A stretch of DNA of 64,000 nt from Dermacentor variabilis (taxonomy: Eukaryota > Arthropoda > Arachnida > Ixodida > Ixodidae). Shown in pieces: positions 1 through 9,921 of this stretch (position 1 is its first letter; every line of letters begins with the position of its first letter). The DNA lies in assembly GCF_050947875.1 (NCBI RefSeq), contig NC_134570.1, forward strand, positions 241,792,584-241,856,583, written 5' to 3'. The position numbers were made by a program, and so were the translations under genes. Below the pieces are notes generated by a model. It had not been told where the DNA came from. It saw nothing but the letters and a program-made list of their open reading frames with translations, and searched no databases.

Positions 1-1313
1 GAGTTTGCAGAACGGAATAATTTGCGGATAATCAATACCTTCTTCCGCAAGCGGGATAACCGAAAGTGGACGTGGAGGAGCCCGAATGGCGAGTCTAGAA
101 ATGAAATAGACTTCATACTCTGCGCTAACCCTGGCATCATACAAGATCTGGACTTGCTCAGCAAGGTGCGCTGCGGTGACCATAGGATGGTAAGATCTCG
201 AATTAGCCTAGACCTGAGGAGGGAACGGAAGAAACTGGTACATAAGAAGCCGATCAATGAGTTCGCGGTAACAGGGAAAATAGAGGAATTCCAGATGAAG
301 CTACAGAACAGGTATTCGGCTTTAACTCAGGAAGAGGACCTTAGTGTTGAAGCAATGAACGACAATCTTGTGGGCATCATTAAGGAGTGTGCAATAGAAG
401 TCGGTGGTAACTTCGTTAGACACGATACCGGCAAGCTATCGCAGGAGACGAAAGATCTGATTAAGCAACACCAATGTATGAAAGCCTCTAACCCTACAGC
501 TAGAATAGAACTGGCAGAACTTTCGAAGTTAATCAACAAGCGTAAGAGAGCTGACATAAGGAAGTATAATATGGATAGAATGGAACATGCTCTCAGGAAC
601 GGAGGAAGTCTAAAAGCAGTGAACAAGAAACTAGGAATTGGCAAGAATCAGATGTATGCGTTAAGAGACAAAGCCGGCAATATCATTACTAATATGGATG
701 AGATAGTTCAAGTGGCTAAGGAGTTCTATAGATATTTATACAGTACCAGTGGCACCCACGACGATAATGGAAGAGAGAATAGTCTAGAGGAATTCGAAAT
801 CCCACATGTAACGCCGGAAGAAGTAAAGAAAGCCTTGGGAGCTATGCAAAGGAGGAAGGCAGCTGGGGAGGATCAGGTAACAGCAGATTTGTTGAAGGAT
901 GGTGGGCAGATTGTTCTAGAGAAACTGGCCACCCTGTATACGCAATGCCTCATGACTTCGAGCGTACCGGAATCTTGGAAAAACGCTAACATAATCCTAT
1001 TCCATAAGAAAGGGGACGCCAAAGACTCGGAAGAGAACAGCAGTTTGCAATAGTTAGTGAGGCACCGGAAGTGGTAAGGGAATACATCTTCTTAGGACAG
1101 GTAGTGACTGCGGATCCGGATCATGAGGCTGAAATAATCAGAAGAATAAGAATGGGCTGGGGTGCGTTTGGCAGAAAGTTAGGTGGGCGGATGAGATTAA
1201 GAAGTTTGCAGGGACAACATGGCCACAATTAGTACATGACCGGGGTAGTTGGGGAAGTATGGGAGAGGCTTTTGCCCTGCAGTGGGCATAACCAGGCTGA
1301 CGATGATGATGAT
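1..1313 (+). mobile_element. RTE-type LINE copy 1, internally deleted, 3' end with GAT repeat tail
   Basis: Non-LTR retrotransposon of the RTE type. It enters the window inside the endonuclease domain and ends in a short GAT-repeat tail at 1301-1313, the usual RTE 3' end. Compared with the second copy at 50980-52824 it lacks two internal blocks. One junction lies near 1028, where the fingers part of RT is joined to sequence from near the RT C-terminus. The other lies near 1172, where sequence jumps to the 3' tail. Both junctions fall on short shared sequences (for example ggcag). It sits inside ORF2 of the I-like LINE on the minus strand, whose reading frame runs into the GAT tail. Confidence 0.9.
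22..1053 (+). pseudogene. RTE endonuclease-RT polyprotein fragment
   Basis: Open frame of 343 residues with no true start, since the element continues left of the window. Residues 1-55 are the end of an APE-like endonuclease: the WTWRSPNG stretch, NEIDFIL, and the CGDHR motif that carries the catalytic Asp-His pair of this family. Residues about 70-240 are the linker before RT. Residues 260-330 are the start of the RT domain ([37 protein letters not shown]). The frame then shifts into the 3' part of the element through an internal deletion and stops. The palm motifs, including the catalytic YADD or FADD, are absent, so it cannot be active. Confidence 0.88.
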
Positions 1314-1452
1314 GTGTGTCATGTAACAAAAGGAGCTTAGGTATGGCAGGGACGGTAGGTAATAACAGCTGCAGCGGCGCGCCCTTCACCTGAAAGCCGC
1401 GGCAGTTCCATTGGATTAGTGATAGGTGTGTAGAATTATCCTGGCCCGCCAT
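1314..1452 (-). pseudogene. Start of ORF2 (endonuclease) of an I-like LINE
   Basis: ATG at 1452 opens a frame whose residues 11-20 read LIQWNCRGFQ, the first conserved block of the APE endonuclease in I/R1-type LINEs. The ATG overlaps the end of ORF1 by 17 nt (ORF1 stop at 1436-1438), a normal coupled arrangement for such elements. The frame is cut at about 1314 by the RTE copy; the following histidines are only the reverse complement of its GAT tail. Confidence 0.8.
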
Positions 1453-2609
1453 ATTTGACCGTGGGTGGGGTGAGGATGGGTTCTCGTGGTGCTAGTGGAA
1501 GTGGGATAGGAGGAGTAGGTAGGTCTAGGATTGACGTAGGGGACTCTTCATGTGAAAAGCCCGTATTTGTCTCTAGCCTCTGAAGGCGCGTCTCAAATTG
1601 TGCAAAAGTACGTTCGATAGTTAGGCTTAAGCGTGTGAAAAGTGCCTCCATCTGTTGCTCAAGGCGAGAAGATAGCTGCTCGGCGAGTGTTGTGAATTTG
1701 GTTTCGAGGCGCGCCTCCAGAGCTACCACTTTAGCGTCAAATTCGGATTCCAAGTCTTTGAGATCAGCCTGATAATCGTCATGCGAGTCCGATGTGCGTT
1801 TCGTTTTATGTGGAGGGGAGGGGGGGTTGGAGGCGAGTATGGCAGGTGTGTTGGGTGACTCCACAGTGGGTGGGAGGATTCGTTCTGAGGAGAAATGTTG
1901 GGGTGGGGAGGAGGGCAACAGGGTTGTAGGTTAAAACTGTTGTGAGGCGGCTTACCTCCACACGCAGAGCCCGAAGCTCCGTGGTCACGGGGGTCGGGGG
2001 TAACCGGGGTGTTGCTTGCCAGTTTTGCGGTCACGTTGGGCGTCTTCAGCTTGTCGCCCCATGTCGGTCGGTCCAAGCACTTGGGGCGCCGACAAATGGT
2101 TCTGGGCGTTCGGATCCTGCACTGCGCGGTAAACGGTGGCCTGCTCGTTGCCGGGATCGTGCTTCACGTTCAGAGCTGGGCTTGGTTGTCCTATGGAGGT
2201 GGCGGTGCTTGCATTCCCGGTCCCGGACAAGTGCGGGCCTTGGAAAATGGTGCAGACTGGAGTGCATGTTGGAATTGGCTCCTTCGGGTGTAACTCGCCG
2301 CATCTGGGCACTTGTGTGTCCTAGGTTGGATACAGACATCAGTGCGGTGGCCCATGGTCCAGCAGTTACTGCAGGTCTCGGCCATTGGTGTATAGAGCGT
2401 GCACAGATGCAGTCCTCCGCGATAAACAATTTTTCGGGGTACGATGGCTTGACTGAAGGTGATGAGTATCGAGCGTGTGAGTCCCATTCGTCGAGCATAG
2501 TAGCGTGGGGGTTGCGGGCGATCAAGCCTGCTGGAAGTTCTTGTGGCGATTCTTTCCAGTAGGCATTTGTAATAACTCCCCTAACTAAGCCATCAGGGGG
2601 TGCAATATA
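1436..2609 (-). pseudogene. ORF1 (gag-like) of an I-like LINE, frameshifted
   Basis: Nucleic-acid-binding ORF1 of the same I-like LINE. Pieces in different frames give the gag-like order: a conserved block with RNPHATML near 2480-2510; ITFSQAIVPRKIVY near 2440; a CCHC zinc knuckle CSNCWTMGHRTDVC near 2330-2370; then a second cysteine cluster in another frame (CGELHP..CTPVC). A coiled-coil-like segment with repeated LEARLETKF-type heptads fills 1580-1760, and the tail is proline rich. At least two frameshifts break the frame. The 5' part is lost where a mariner (from 2610) is joined to it at YIAPPDG. Confidence 0.82.
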
Positions 2610-3620
2610 CGAGGGGCGTTCAATAAAGATTTCCCCTGACTCACTTCTATTTATTGCAGGATGCTCAAACTGCGCATGTGTAATAACATAAGCCACTATA
2701 GGTCACGTGCCAATGTGCAACTCTAAACTAATAACGGTCTTTCTTTTACAGGTGCTGAAGTAGTGGGAGGTGTGATAACAGATGCAGTGGAATACGGAGC
2801 AGTCATCAAGTTCCTGTACTTGAAAGGCCGCACTCCAAGGGAGACGTTCGATGTGATAAAAGAGGCTTATGGTGAGGATTCCCCATCATATGATGTAGTG
2901 AAGAACTGGCATCGTCAATTCAAATGTGGTCGGATTTCGGTGGAAACAGCTCCGATTGCAGGGTGACCCCACTCCGCTATCGATGAACACACCATCCAGC
3001 AAGTGGAGGTGTGAAATGTCAAGATTAGTATGGGGTCCATAGAAAAAATCATTCAGGACCATCTTCATATGCGTAAGGTATCCGCTCGCTGGGTTCTCCG
3101 GCTGCTCACACCTTTCCAAAAGCAGGAACGAGTCGAATGTTCCCAGGCTCTTTTGACAATGTCCCATGGAAACCAGGAGGACTTTTTCAACAGACTGATT
3201 ACACAGGATGAAAGTTGGGTCCATTACTATGATCCGGAGACTAAAGTCCAGTCGATGCAATGGAAGCACTTGGACTCGCCGCTTCAAAGAAGGTGCCCAG
3301 CCCTCGGCGGGCAAGGTCATGCTCACAGTCTTTTGGGACCAGCACGGAGTAGCCTTGATGGATTTCCTAGCAAATGGTGCCATGATTACTGGGGCATACT
3401 ATGCTTCACTGCTGCGGAAATTGCGGGAGGCCATCAAAAGCAAGAGACGTAGCATGCTCACCAAAGGTGTCTGCCTTCTGCAAGACAATGCCCCAGTACA
3501 CAACTCACATGTTGCCCAGATGGAAGCACTCTGCTGCGGGTTTGAAATTCTACCACATCCCCCTTATTCACCCAACCTCGCACCATCGGACTTCCCCCTT
3601 TTTCCAACAATGAAGTCATA
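2610..3620 (+). mobile_element. mariner DNA transposon relic, 3'-truncated
   Basis: The left end reads cgaggggcgttcaataaaga directly after a TA, matching a mariner terminal repeat. A transposase coding region in at least four frames follows, then the element is cut near 3620 by the 3' end of a minus-strand LINE, so the right terminal repeat is missing. The element landed in LINE ORF1, whose YIAPPDG block lies just left of the TA. Confidence 0.88.
2763..3620 (+). pseudogene. mariner transposase, multiple frameshifts and stops
   Basis: Cut-and-paste transposase of the IS630/Tc1/mariner group. The N-terminal HTH region is at 2790-2940 (AVIKFLYLKGRTP, SYDVVKNWHRQFKCGR) and a stop follows at 2964. 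Later frames give the mid region at 3030-3180 (HLHMRKVSARW), the first catalytic Asp in TQDESWVHYYDPE near 3200-3235, the second in LLQDNAPVHNSH near 3475-3510, and the third near PYSPNLAPSDF at 3560-3600. The spacing fits the DD34D mariner triad. Frame changes around 2964, 3270 and 3300 show it is dead. Confidence 0.9.
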
Positions 3621-3814
3621 TTTCATTTCATTTCAATTATTTTCACCTTAAAGGCCCGGAGGCATTACATAAGGGAGGGCTTTAATCCTTGTAACAATGT
3701 TAGAACAAATGTACAGAACAGTAAAGAAACAACAATAAACAAATACAAGCCAGGAACAATTGTGCAAAAAAAAAGGGAACATCGTGTTAGCGTAAGGGTA
3801 CGTGGGATCGGTAA

Positions 3815-5500
3815 TTAAGCAGTGTGGTTATTTAGCATTTCGCGGAACGTTTTACGGTCCGTGCATGACACGATATCTTCTGGGAGATGGTTCCAATGGG
3901 TTATAGCGTCGGGGAAGAATGAAGTGTTCATGGCAGATGATCGGGTGTTAATGTTTGCTATGGGACGACTGTGGCTTAAGTGAGAGGATGTACGTAAGGG
4001 TGGATTTAACAGGAAATGCTTGGAGTGTGGATGGTAATAAAAGGTGTGAAGCAAGCAGAGACGAGAGTTGATCCGGCGGGAAGCAAGTGATGGTAGGTCA
4101 AGTGTACGTTTTAGTGCGGTTATGCCGGTATCACGAGAGTAATTGGAAGTTAAAAACCGAGCAGCGCGATTTTGTATTGCTTCTATGTCATAGGTTAGAT
4201 ATGATTGGGAAGGGTGCCAGATAGATGACGCATATTCTAACTGCGGACGTACGAATGTTAGATATGCTAGCTTTTTTATTTCTGGTGATGCGGCTTTAAG
4301 GTTGCGTTTTAAATATCCAAGAGTGCGTGAATCAGCAGAACAGATGGTGTCAATATGAGTTGCCCATGATAGTGTCGATGTCATGTGAACGCAAAGATAT
4401 TTGTAGGACGGGGCATTATTGATACAAGCTGAATTTATGGTGTAGGTGTGACTGGTTAAACTGTGGTTGCGGGTGAATGACAGAGCTTTGCATTTAGTAA
4501 GGTTAAGCGGCATGTACCATTCCTCGCACCATACTGCGATGGAATCGAGATCCTGTTGTAGTGCGGTGATGTCATTCGAGCCTTTGATTGGGGAATATAG
4601 GACACAGTCATCCGCGAAAAGACGTAATTAATTCTTAATGTTAGCAGGTAAGTCATTGATGTAGATGAGGAAAAGTAGAGGCGATAAACCAGCGCCCTGT
4701 GGCACACCCGATGTTACGCTGCTAAGAGATGAATTGTGGTTATTTGCAGAGGTAAACTGGTGTGCGCCCTTTTAAGAAGTGCTCAAGCCAGGCAAGCAAG
4801 CAATTTTGATTCCGATAGATGCGAGTTTCTGAAGTAGGCGATTGTGGGAAACGCGGTCGAATGCTTTCGAGTAATCCAAGAAAATGGCATCAATCTGCAA
4901 ATGAAGGTCCATGAAATGCATATTGTCATGGGTGAACTCGGCGAGTTGGGTCTCGCATGAAAATAGTTTTCTGAAGCCGTGCTGGTGAGGGTAAAATAAG
5001 TTGATAGATTCCAGGTGAGACATTAGGTTCGATGAGATTATATGTTCTAGAAGTTTAGAAGGAATACTGGTCAGAGAAATTGGGCGATAATTTATAGCAT
5101 GGGAGCGTTCGCCAGTCTTGAAGGTTGGTACGACATGGGCCTTTTTCCAGTCGTCGGGCAAGCTTTCCGCCTTTAAGGATTGCGTAAATATTAGGTGTAG
5201 TACCTGGCTAGAAATGTTACTGGTGTTAACTAGTATTTTGGCGTTAATTCCATCACACCCGGCTGAGGTGGTTAGTTTTAGTGAATTAATGAGGCTACAT
5301 ATGCCATCAGGACGGATCTTGATGTCTGGCATTAATTTTACTGGGAGTGGTGGTATAGGTTCAACGGGAGTGTCATTAGTGTTGGAGAAAACTGAGGTAA
5401 AGTAGTCGTTAAGAGCTGACGCGCATTTCTCAGAATTAATGAGATTACCGTCCGGATCTGTTAGTTCAATCTGTCTAGTATGTGTCTTTACTGAAAGTAA
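3815..5500 (-). pseudogene. Reverse transcriptase domain of LINE A
   Basis: RT block of a CR1/L2-like ORF2 in two main frames. At 5332-4772: GCDGINAKIL, NYRPISLTSIPSKLLEHI, HQHGFRKLFSCETQL and AIFLDYSKAFDRVSH, which are RT motifs 1 to 4. A frame break near 4770 precedes the next block, where the minus strand around 4700 gives a GVPQG-like stretch and around 4600 the region of the catalytic Asp pair in a damaged frame. At 4513-3815: the C-terminal domain with LNLTKCKALSFTRN, YKYLCVHMTSTLSWATH and RPQLEYASSIWHP. A retrotransposon remnant, not a host gene. Confidence 0.85.
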
Positions 5501-6139
5501 GCGCCAGAATCTATTGGGGTTTGATCGTAGAATCGTCAGAAGGTCATGATTAATGAAGTTATCTTTGGCTATCGTCAGCTCCTGAATATATTGGTTAGCG
5601 CACAGTTCGTATTTTCCCCATGTTTCGGAGTTATTTGTAAGTTTGGCTTTTCTGGATTCTTTTTAGTAAGGAGAGCTTTGTGCCGTTTGTTAAACCATTC
5701 ATTGTTAGAGTCGGATTTCACGAGAACTGTTGGTATGTATCTAGCTTTAATGTTGAGCAATACATTCTTATAAAGTTCCCAGTTGCTATCGACAGTTCTT
5801 GATAAGTAAGACTGCTGAACATCATTTAAAATACTTTGGAGTTCGTTATTTATGGCCTCAAAGTCCGCTCTTTAAGCTATCAGGGCAAGATGTGAGCATA
5901 AGGTCAAAGGTGTTGTCCCCTCTTGTAGGACATGATACCACCTTATGCAGGTTGAAGTCTACAATAAGATCAATAAATTGTTTCTCTTCGGATAACGGTG
6001 ACCTGCTGGTTACAGAAAGAATAGGACAGTTAATGCTAGGGTAATTGAAATCGCCAAAGAGGTGAATAGGTGCGTCAGGGAATTCGTCAGTGATGTCGGC
6101 TAGTGCTTCGCGGAGTGAATCGACGGATGGCTGTCCGGC

Positions 6140-6445
6140 GGCCTATAGCACACGCCAAAGATTGTCTCTCCAGCCCCGTTGTGAGCGCAAGTCCACAATA
6201 GCTCGAGAATATCATCCCGACTGATCAGAGATCATGAGAAGGTGTTTCTTATAGATAATAAAAACACCCCCTCCTTTCCGGTTGCTCTGATCATGGCGAT
6301 ACAGAGCATAGCCGGAATTTGGAGCGAAGATTTCGCTATCTCTTACGTCTTCGTTTAGCCACGTTTCAGTTAATACTATGATGTCGGCATCGACGTCGTG
6401 AGTGAAGCGGCGAAGTCGTTCTCGTTTGGGTAGCAAACTGCGCAT
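6140..6445 (-). pseudogene. APE endonuclease fragment of LINE A (left part)
   Basis: The minus strand reads MRSLLPKRERLRRF, ADIIVLTETWLNEDV and RKGGGVFIIYKK, the N-terminal half of an APE-type endonuclease; the Glu in TETWL is the metal-binding residue. The frame is open to about 6212 and then broken. Upstream it continues at 8748 after the Penelope-like insertion. Confidence 0.82.
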
Positions 6446-6481
6446 TTTATGCAGAAGGGTTGAAATCTGGGCCAGTTGGTA

Positions 6482-6814
6482 CATACTTGAACGAAAAAAC
6501 CAGTCAAAAACACAAAGTACAAGAGGAGAGGTTCGCACCACAACGACTGGACAATCAACTGAGGTTTATTGGAATCGGTGTAGTCCCAGCAAGGCCAGCA
6601 GAGCATGCGCAACTGCATCATCGCTAATCACATAGCATGAAAAGACAAGAAACGCTTCTATCGTGACCGACCTAGAAATTCCAATTCTTTTTCAAGTAAG
6701 CGCACCGAGGTTGCACTAACGCAGTCATCCTCTAAAAACCTGATGTAGTACACTTCCTAGATTTCTCGCTCTTCTTTGCCCTTGCCCCTACCAAGAATCG
6801 TCACATTGCTGAAC
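6482..6814 (-). repeat. Inverted copy of the PLE 3' end
   Basis: Reverse complement of 8417-8746 with few mismatches. It covers the last part of the GIY-YIG reading frame, the stop, and the untranslated tail ending in cgttcaagtat. The two arms, about 330 bp each, bracket the RT coding region and could form a long stem. Confidence 0.88.
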
Positions 6815-6829
6815 ACTGAACGTCACATT

Positions 6830-8573
6830 GCTGAGTACTCAACCAGGTTGCCAACCACTTCATCGAAAATGATCTGATCCTCCTCCAAGCGGACAAGGAT
6901 GGTGGCTTCGTGGTCCTTCCGACAAGGTCTTTTGGAGAGAAGGCAATGGCTGCTGTAGCGAAGAACTTCGAGTCTACAAATCGGAAGCCCTCAAGGTTGA
7001 AGACGGCAGCGGTGAAGCTCCTGAAAGAAAACAACTTGGAAAAACTTCGCGAAGTGTCATGAATTGCAAGGGGAACCACCTGCAAGTGTTCTTTTCAGCA
7101 AAAACACACAAGGTGGGTTGCCCTCTGAGAGCCATCATCACGGAGACAGGTTCATGGTAGAAGTTAGTGAGTCAGTTTCTTCAGCGACAGTTGACGGCCC
7201 TCCCAGTGCAGGATCCATTCAGCGTGGCTAGCTCGGCAGCGGTGGTAGGGGTCCTTAATAGTGGGATCCCTGGTGCCAACATGGCCTTTTCAGTTGACAT
7301 TGAAGACCTCTTCTACAGCATTCCCCATGATGAACGCTTTGTAGCTGTGCGTGAACTTATTGATCACTGCAGTGCTGTAAACTTCCAGAATGCATGTGGT
7401 ATGTTGGTGGATGCATTTCTAGAGCTCCTATCCTTTTATCTGTCATCCACTGTTGTTGAATTCAAAGGTTCCTTGTTCCTTCAGAAAAAGGGAATATGTA
7501 TTGGCTCTAGCGTTGCCCCAGTGCTTTCCCAGATATTTTTAGCAAAATATGACAGGAAACTTCAAGGCTTCCTTCTAAACAAGCGTGTATGCAAAGTTTT
7601 TAGGTATGTGGACGTTTTTTTAGTACTTTTAGAGCTTTTACCAAATGACACTCTGCCCGCAGCAGTAGACGATGTATTGACTGATTTTAAAGCTTCTTCA
7701 CGCACTCTTAATTTCACTCATGAACTTCCTAGCAATCATTCCATCAGGTTCCTAGAACTGCAACTAACATTCTTTGATGACGGGCATTTGTGCTGGATGT
7801 TTTCACCTAGGGGCAAGAAAGCTCTTTTACCATTTGGATCTGCACATTCAAAGATTGTAAAAAGAGGGATTGCAATGAATTGTTTCCGCAATGCACTTGA
7901 AAGAAGCTGTCACCACGCTATTAAAAGTAGATTTGACGCACAAGTCCAACGTTTAGAAGCAGCAGGGTTCCCTCCGCCTCTTTTGAAAGCGGTGGCTGAA
8001 TCGCTGCTTCAGAGGCTAAAGAAGAAACGTACGAAGCTGCTTGATGGCGGGGCAACTGAACGTAGGAAACTTGAATTTATGCCGTATGTGCATGAAGTGA
8101 GCCACAACATCAAGAAGGTTGCCGCCAAGCAGGGAGTAAGTGTTGTGTTATCTGCCCCTTGTAAGCTTTCGGGTCTGTGCTCGCGCATTTCCCGAGGCAG
8201 TGCAAGGAACCACGTTTACACAACGCAGCATGAAAACCGTTTTACGGCATGTGCTGCAGGGGTTGTCTATAAGTTCCCTCTCACATGCGAAAGATTTTAC
8301 ATAGGCCAAACCGGTCGATGTATTAATGACCGCCTGCGTGAGCACCACGCCTCCCTGGGGTCAGATAACGGTGCAAACCTGCCTCGCCATTGCAATGAGT
8401 GTGGTTGTTACCCTTTGTTCAGCAATGTGACGATTCTTGGTAGGGGCAAGGGAAAAGAAGAGCGAGGAATCTTGGAAGCGTACTACATCAGTTTATTAGG
8501 TGATGACTGCGTTAGTACAACCTCGGTGCGCTTACTTGAAAAAGAATTTGAATTTCTAGGTCGGTCACGATAG
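6830..8573 (+). pseudogene. Penelope-like RT with GIY-YIG endonuclease
   Basis: Long frame 7167-8573 (468 residues); the RT N-terminus lies upstream in other frames: ADKDGGFVVLP at about 6880-6920 and SAKTHK..CPLRAIITETGS at 7100-7160, with a frameshift near 7060 and a stop at about 7160. Within the long frame, AFSVDIEDLFYSIPH is the first catalytic block and KGICIGSSVAPVLSQIF follows. The catalytic YVDD box reads YVDV at 7605-7616, so the second Asp is lost. A Penelope linker follows, then GIY-YIG: VVY at 8262, FYIGQTGR near 8295, an RLREH helix and the acidic residue in ILEAYYI. An inactive copy with a well preserved C-terminus. Confidence 0.9.
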
Positions 8574-8835
8574 AAGCGTTTCTTGTCTTTTCATGCTATG
8601 TGATTAGCGATGATGCAGTTGCGCATGCTCTGCTGGCCTTGCTGGGACTACACCGATTCTAATAAACTTCAGTTGATAGTCCAGTCGTTGTGGTGTGAAC
8701 CTCTCCTCTTGTCCTTTGTGTTTTTGACTGGTTTTTTCGTTCAAGTATGCGCATGTTAGTGAAAGCTATGTTAAGGAGAGGTAAAGATGAGGGACGATTG
8801 CAGGATGAGGTTGAAGTGATAAGCTTCGTTGTCCG

Positions 8836-9165
8836 TCATTGCACGTTATCGTGTCTTGTTATTTGGGATGCGCTGTTTCCATGCGCCTTTATGAATGGCC
8901 TCGTAGCCTCAATCACATTGTCAGAAGTAGGGTCGTAGTGATAGCGCTTATTGTTGACAAGCAACTTGTCTACGTGTAGTTTGAACGCACATTTTTGTGG
9001 TCGTATGAAATTTAACAATTTGGAACGTGCGATGCGAAGTAGCAGGAGCAAAATCTTCACGTATAGCAAAGTTTGTTGCCTTTAGTTTCCGCCCACAGGC
9101 CAGAATGTTTTCCTTTGACTTGAAATGAGCCAACTTGATAATTATCGGGCGTTTTCTTTCAGGAC
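8836..9165 (-). pseudogene. ORF1 C-terminal RRM-like region of LINE A
   Basis: Two frames give RPIIIKLAHFKSKENIL and KLKATNFAIREDFAP (from 9165) and then CAFKLHVDKLLVNNKRYHYD (to 8836). This is the RNA-binding region found in ORF1 of L1/CR1-like elements and is the same domain as in LINE B at 19710-19986. A frameshift separates the halves near 9030. The terminal TGA at 8836-8838 is followed in the same frame by ORF2. Its 5' side is cut near 9165 by the 3' end of the next LINE. Confidence 0.78.
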
Positions 9166-9348
9166 GGTATTGTGTGTGTGAAGTGATTTTAGGAAAGGAA
9201 ACGGAAGAGATGAGTGCAGCGCCGCAACTGTCTCTCACAGGAGGACACCTCAACAGCACTGCACGGGGAAGGGGGCATGGGAAGAAAAAGATGAAGGAGA
9301 GAAAGACAGGTCGAACGTGGCAAGGGGAAAAAAATGTGAGTGCGGGGC

Positions 9349-9921
9349 TCAGAGCCGCGCTCTCAAGTGCGTCGCATTGCAGTAGTGTAGCAGTGTCGAA
9401 AGAGCGTGCTTCACGATGGACGAGTGGGCTGCAGGGAATAGCAGCGCGGTCGCCGTATCGTAAGTCAGTCCCAGTCGCCGATAGACTGTACACAAGTCCG
9501 TGCGCTCCACATCGAAGGCAGGGCAGCGAAGTAGCAAGTGGTCGAGCGTCTCCAAATCGGCGCAGTTGCTGCACGCGGGGTCGCCAATTCCCTGCAGCCT
9601 GTGCGTTCTAGCAGCCGTCCTGTAGCAGCCGACGCGCAGGCGAAGCAGGAAAGAGCGGTCCGCCCGGGATAAGCCCACGCGGGGGAGGAGTCGAAGTGAC
9701 GCACCCGCGGCGACGCGCTGGTCCGGATGCTGCGCACGGAACGTTCGCAGAATGATTGCTTTGGCCACGTCGAAGCCGCTGACCGAGGTAGCGAGGGGGA
9801 AGCGCAGGGAGTGAGCCTGCCTTGCGAGAGCGTCCGCGGCTTCGTTCCCTAGCAGGCCGATGCGCGCTGTAACCCATTGCAACGCCAAATCGCAGCCCTG
9901 GCTGACGAGATGGCGGAGCTT
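9349..9921 (-). pseudogene. RNase H end and Cys-rich tail of the I-like LINE
   Basis: Continuation of the preceding frame after a frameshift near 9920. ALQWVTARIGLLGNEAAD is the last RNase H block; the His usually found in this block is replaced by Arg (TARIG). Further on, PACSNCADLETLDHLLLRCPAF is the CCHC-like zinc motif that follows RNase H in I-type elements. The frame ends normally at 9349, just before the 3' UTR. Confidence 0.85.

Larger units (their letters stand above)
6446..8747 (+). mobile_element. Penelope-like retroelement (PLE), inserted in LINE A
   Basis: 2302-bp element between two copies of tgcgcat. The right part encodes a Penelope-type RT with a C-terminal GIY-YIG endonuclease. 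The left end (6482-6814) is an inverted copy of the right end (8417-8746), so the element starts with its own 3' coding end and tail in reverse. Such inverted or tandem partial copies are usual for Penelope-like elements. About 36 bp at the far left (6446-6481) are not part of the inverted arm. Confidence 0.9.
3621..9165 (-). mobile_element. CR1/L2-like LINE A, split by a Penelope-like element
   Basis: One non-LTR retrotransposon read on the minus strand: ORF1 end (9165 to 8836), ORF2 endonuclease start (8835 to 8748), interruption by 6446-8747, then endonuclease (6445 to about 6140), linker, RT (5500 to 3815) and 3' UTR. The 3' end at 3621-3640 is a repeat of tgaaa, the same tail as LINE B at 22880. 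The interruption is flanked by the 7-bp duplication tgcgcat (6439-6445 and 8748-8754), and the reading frame NMR..SLLPKRE continues exactly across it. The coding parts carry several stops and frameshifts. Confidence 0.85.
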
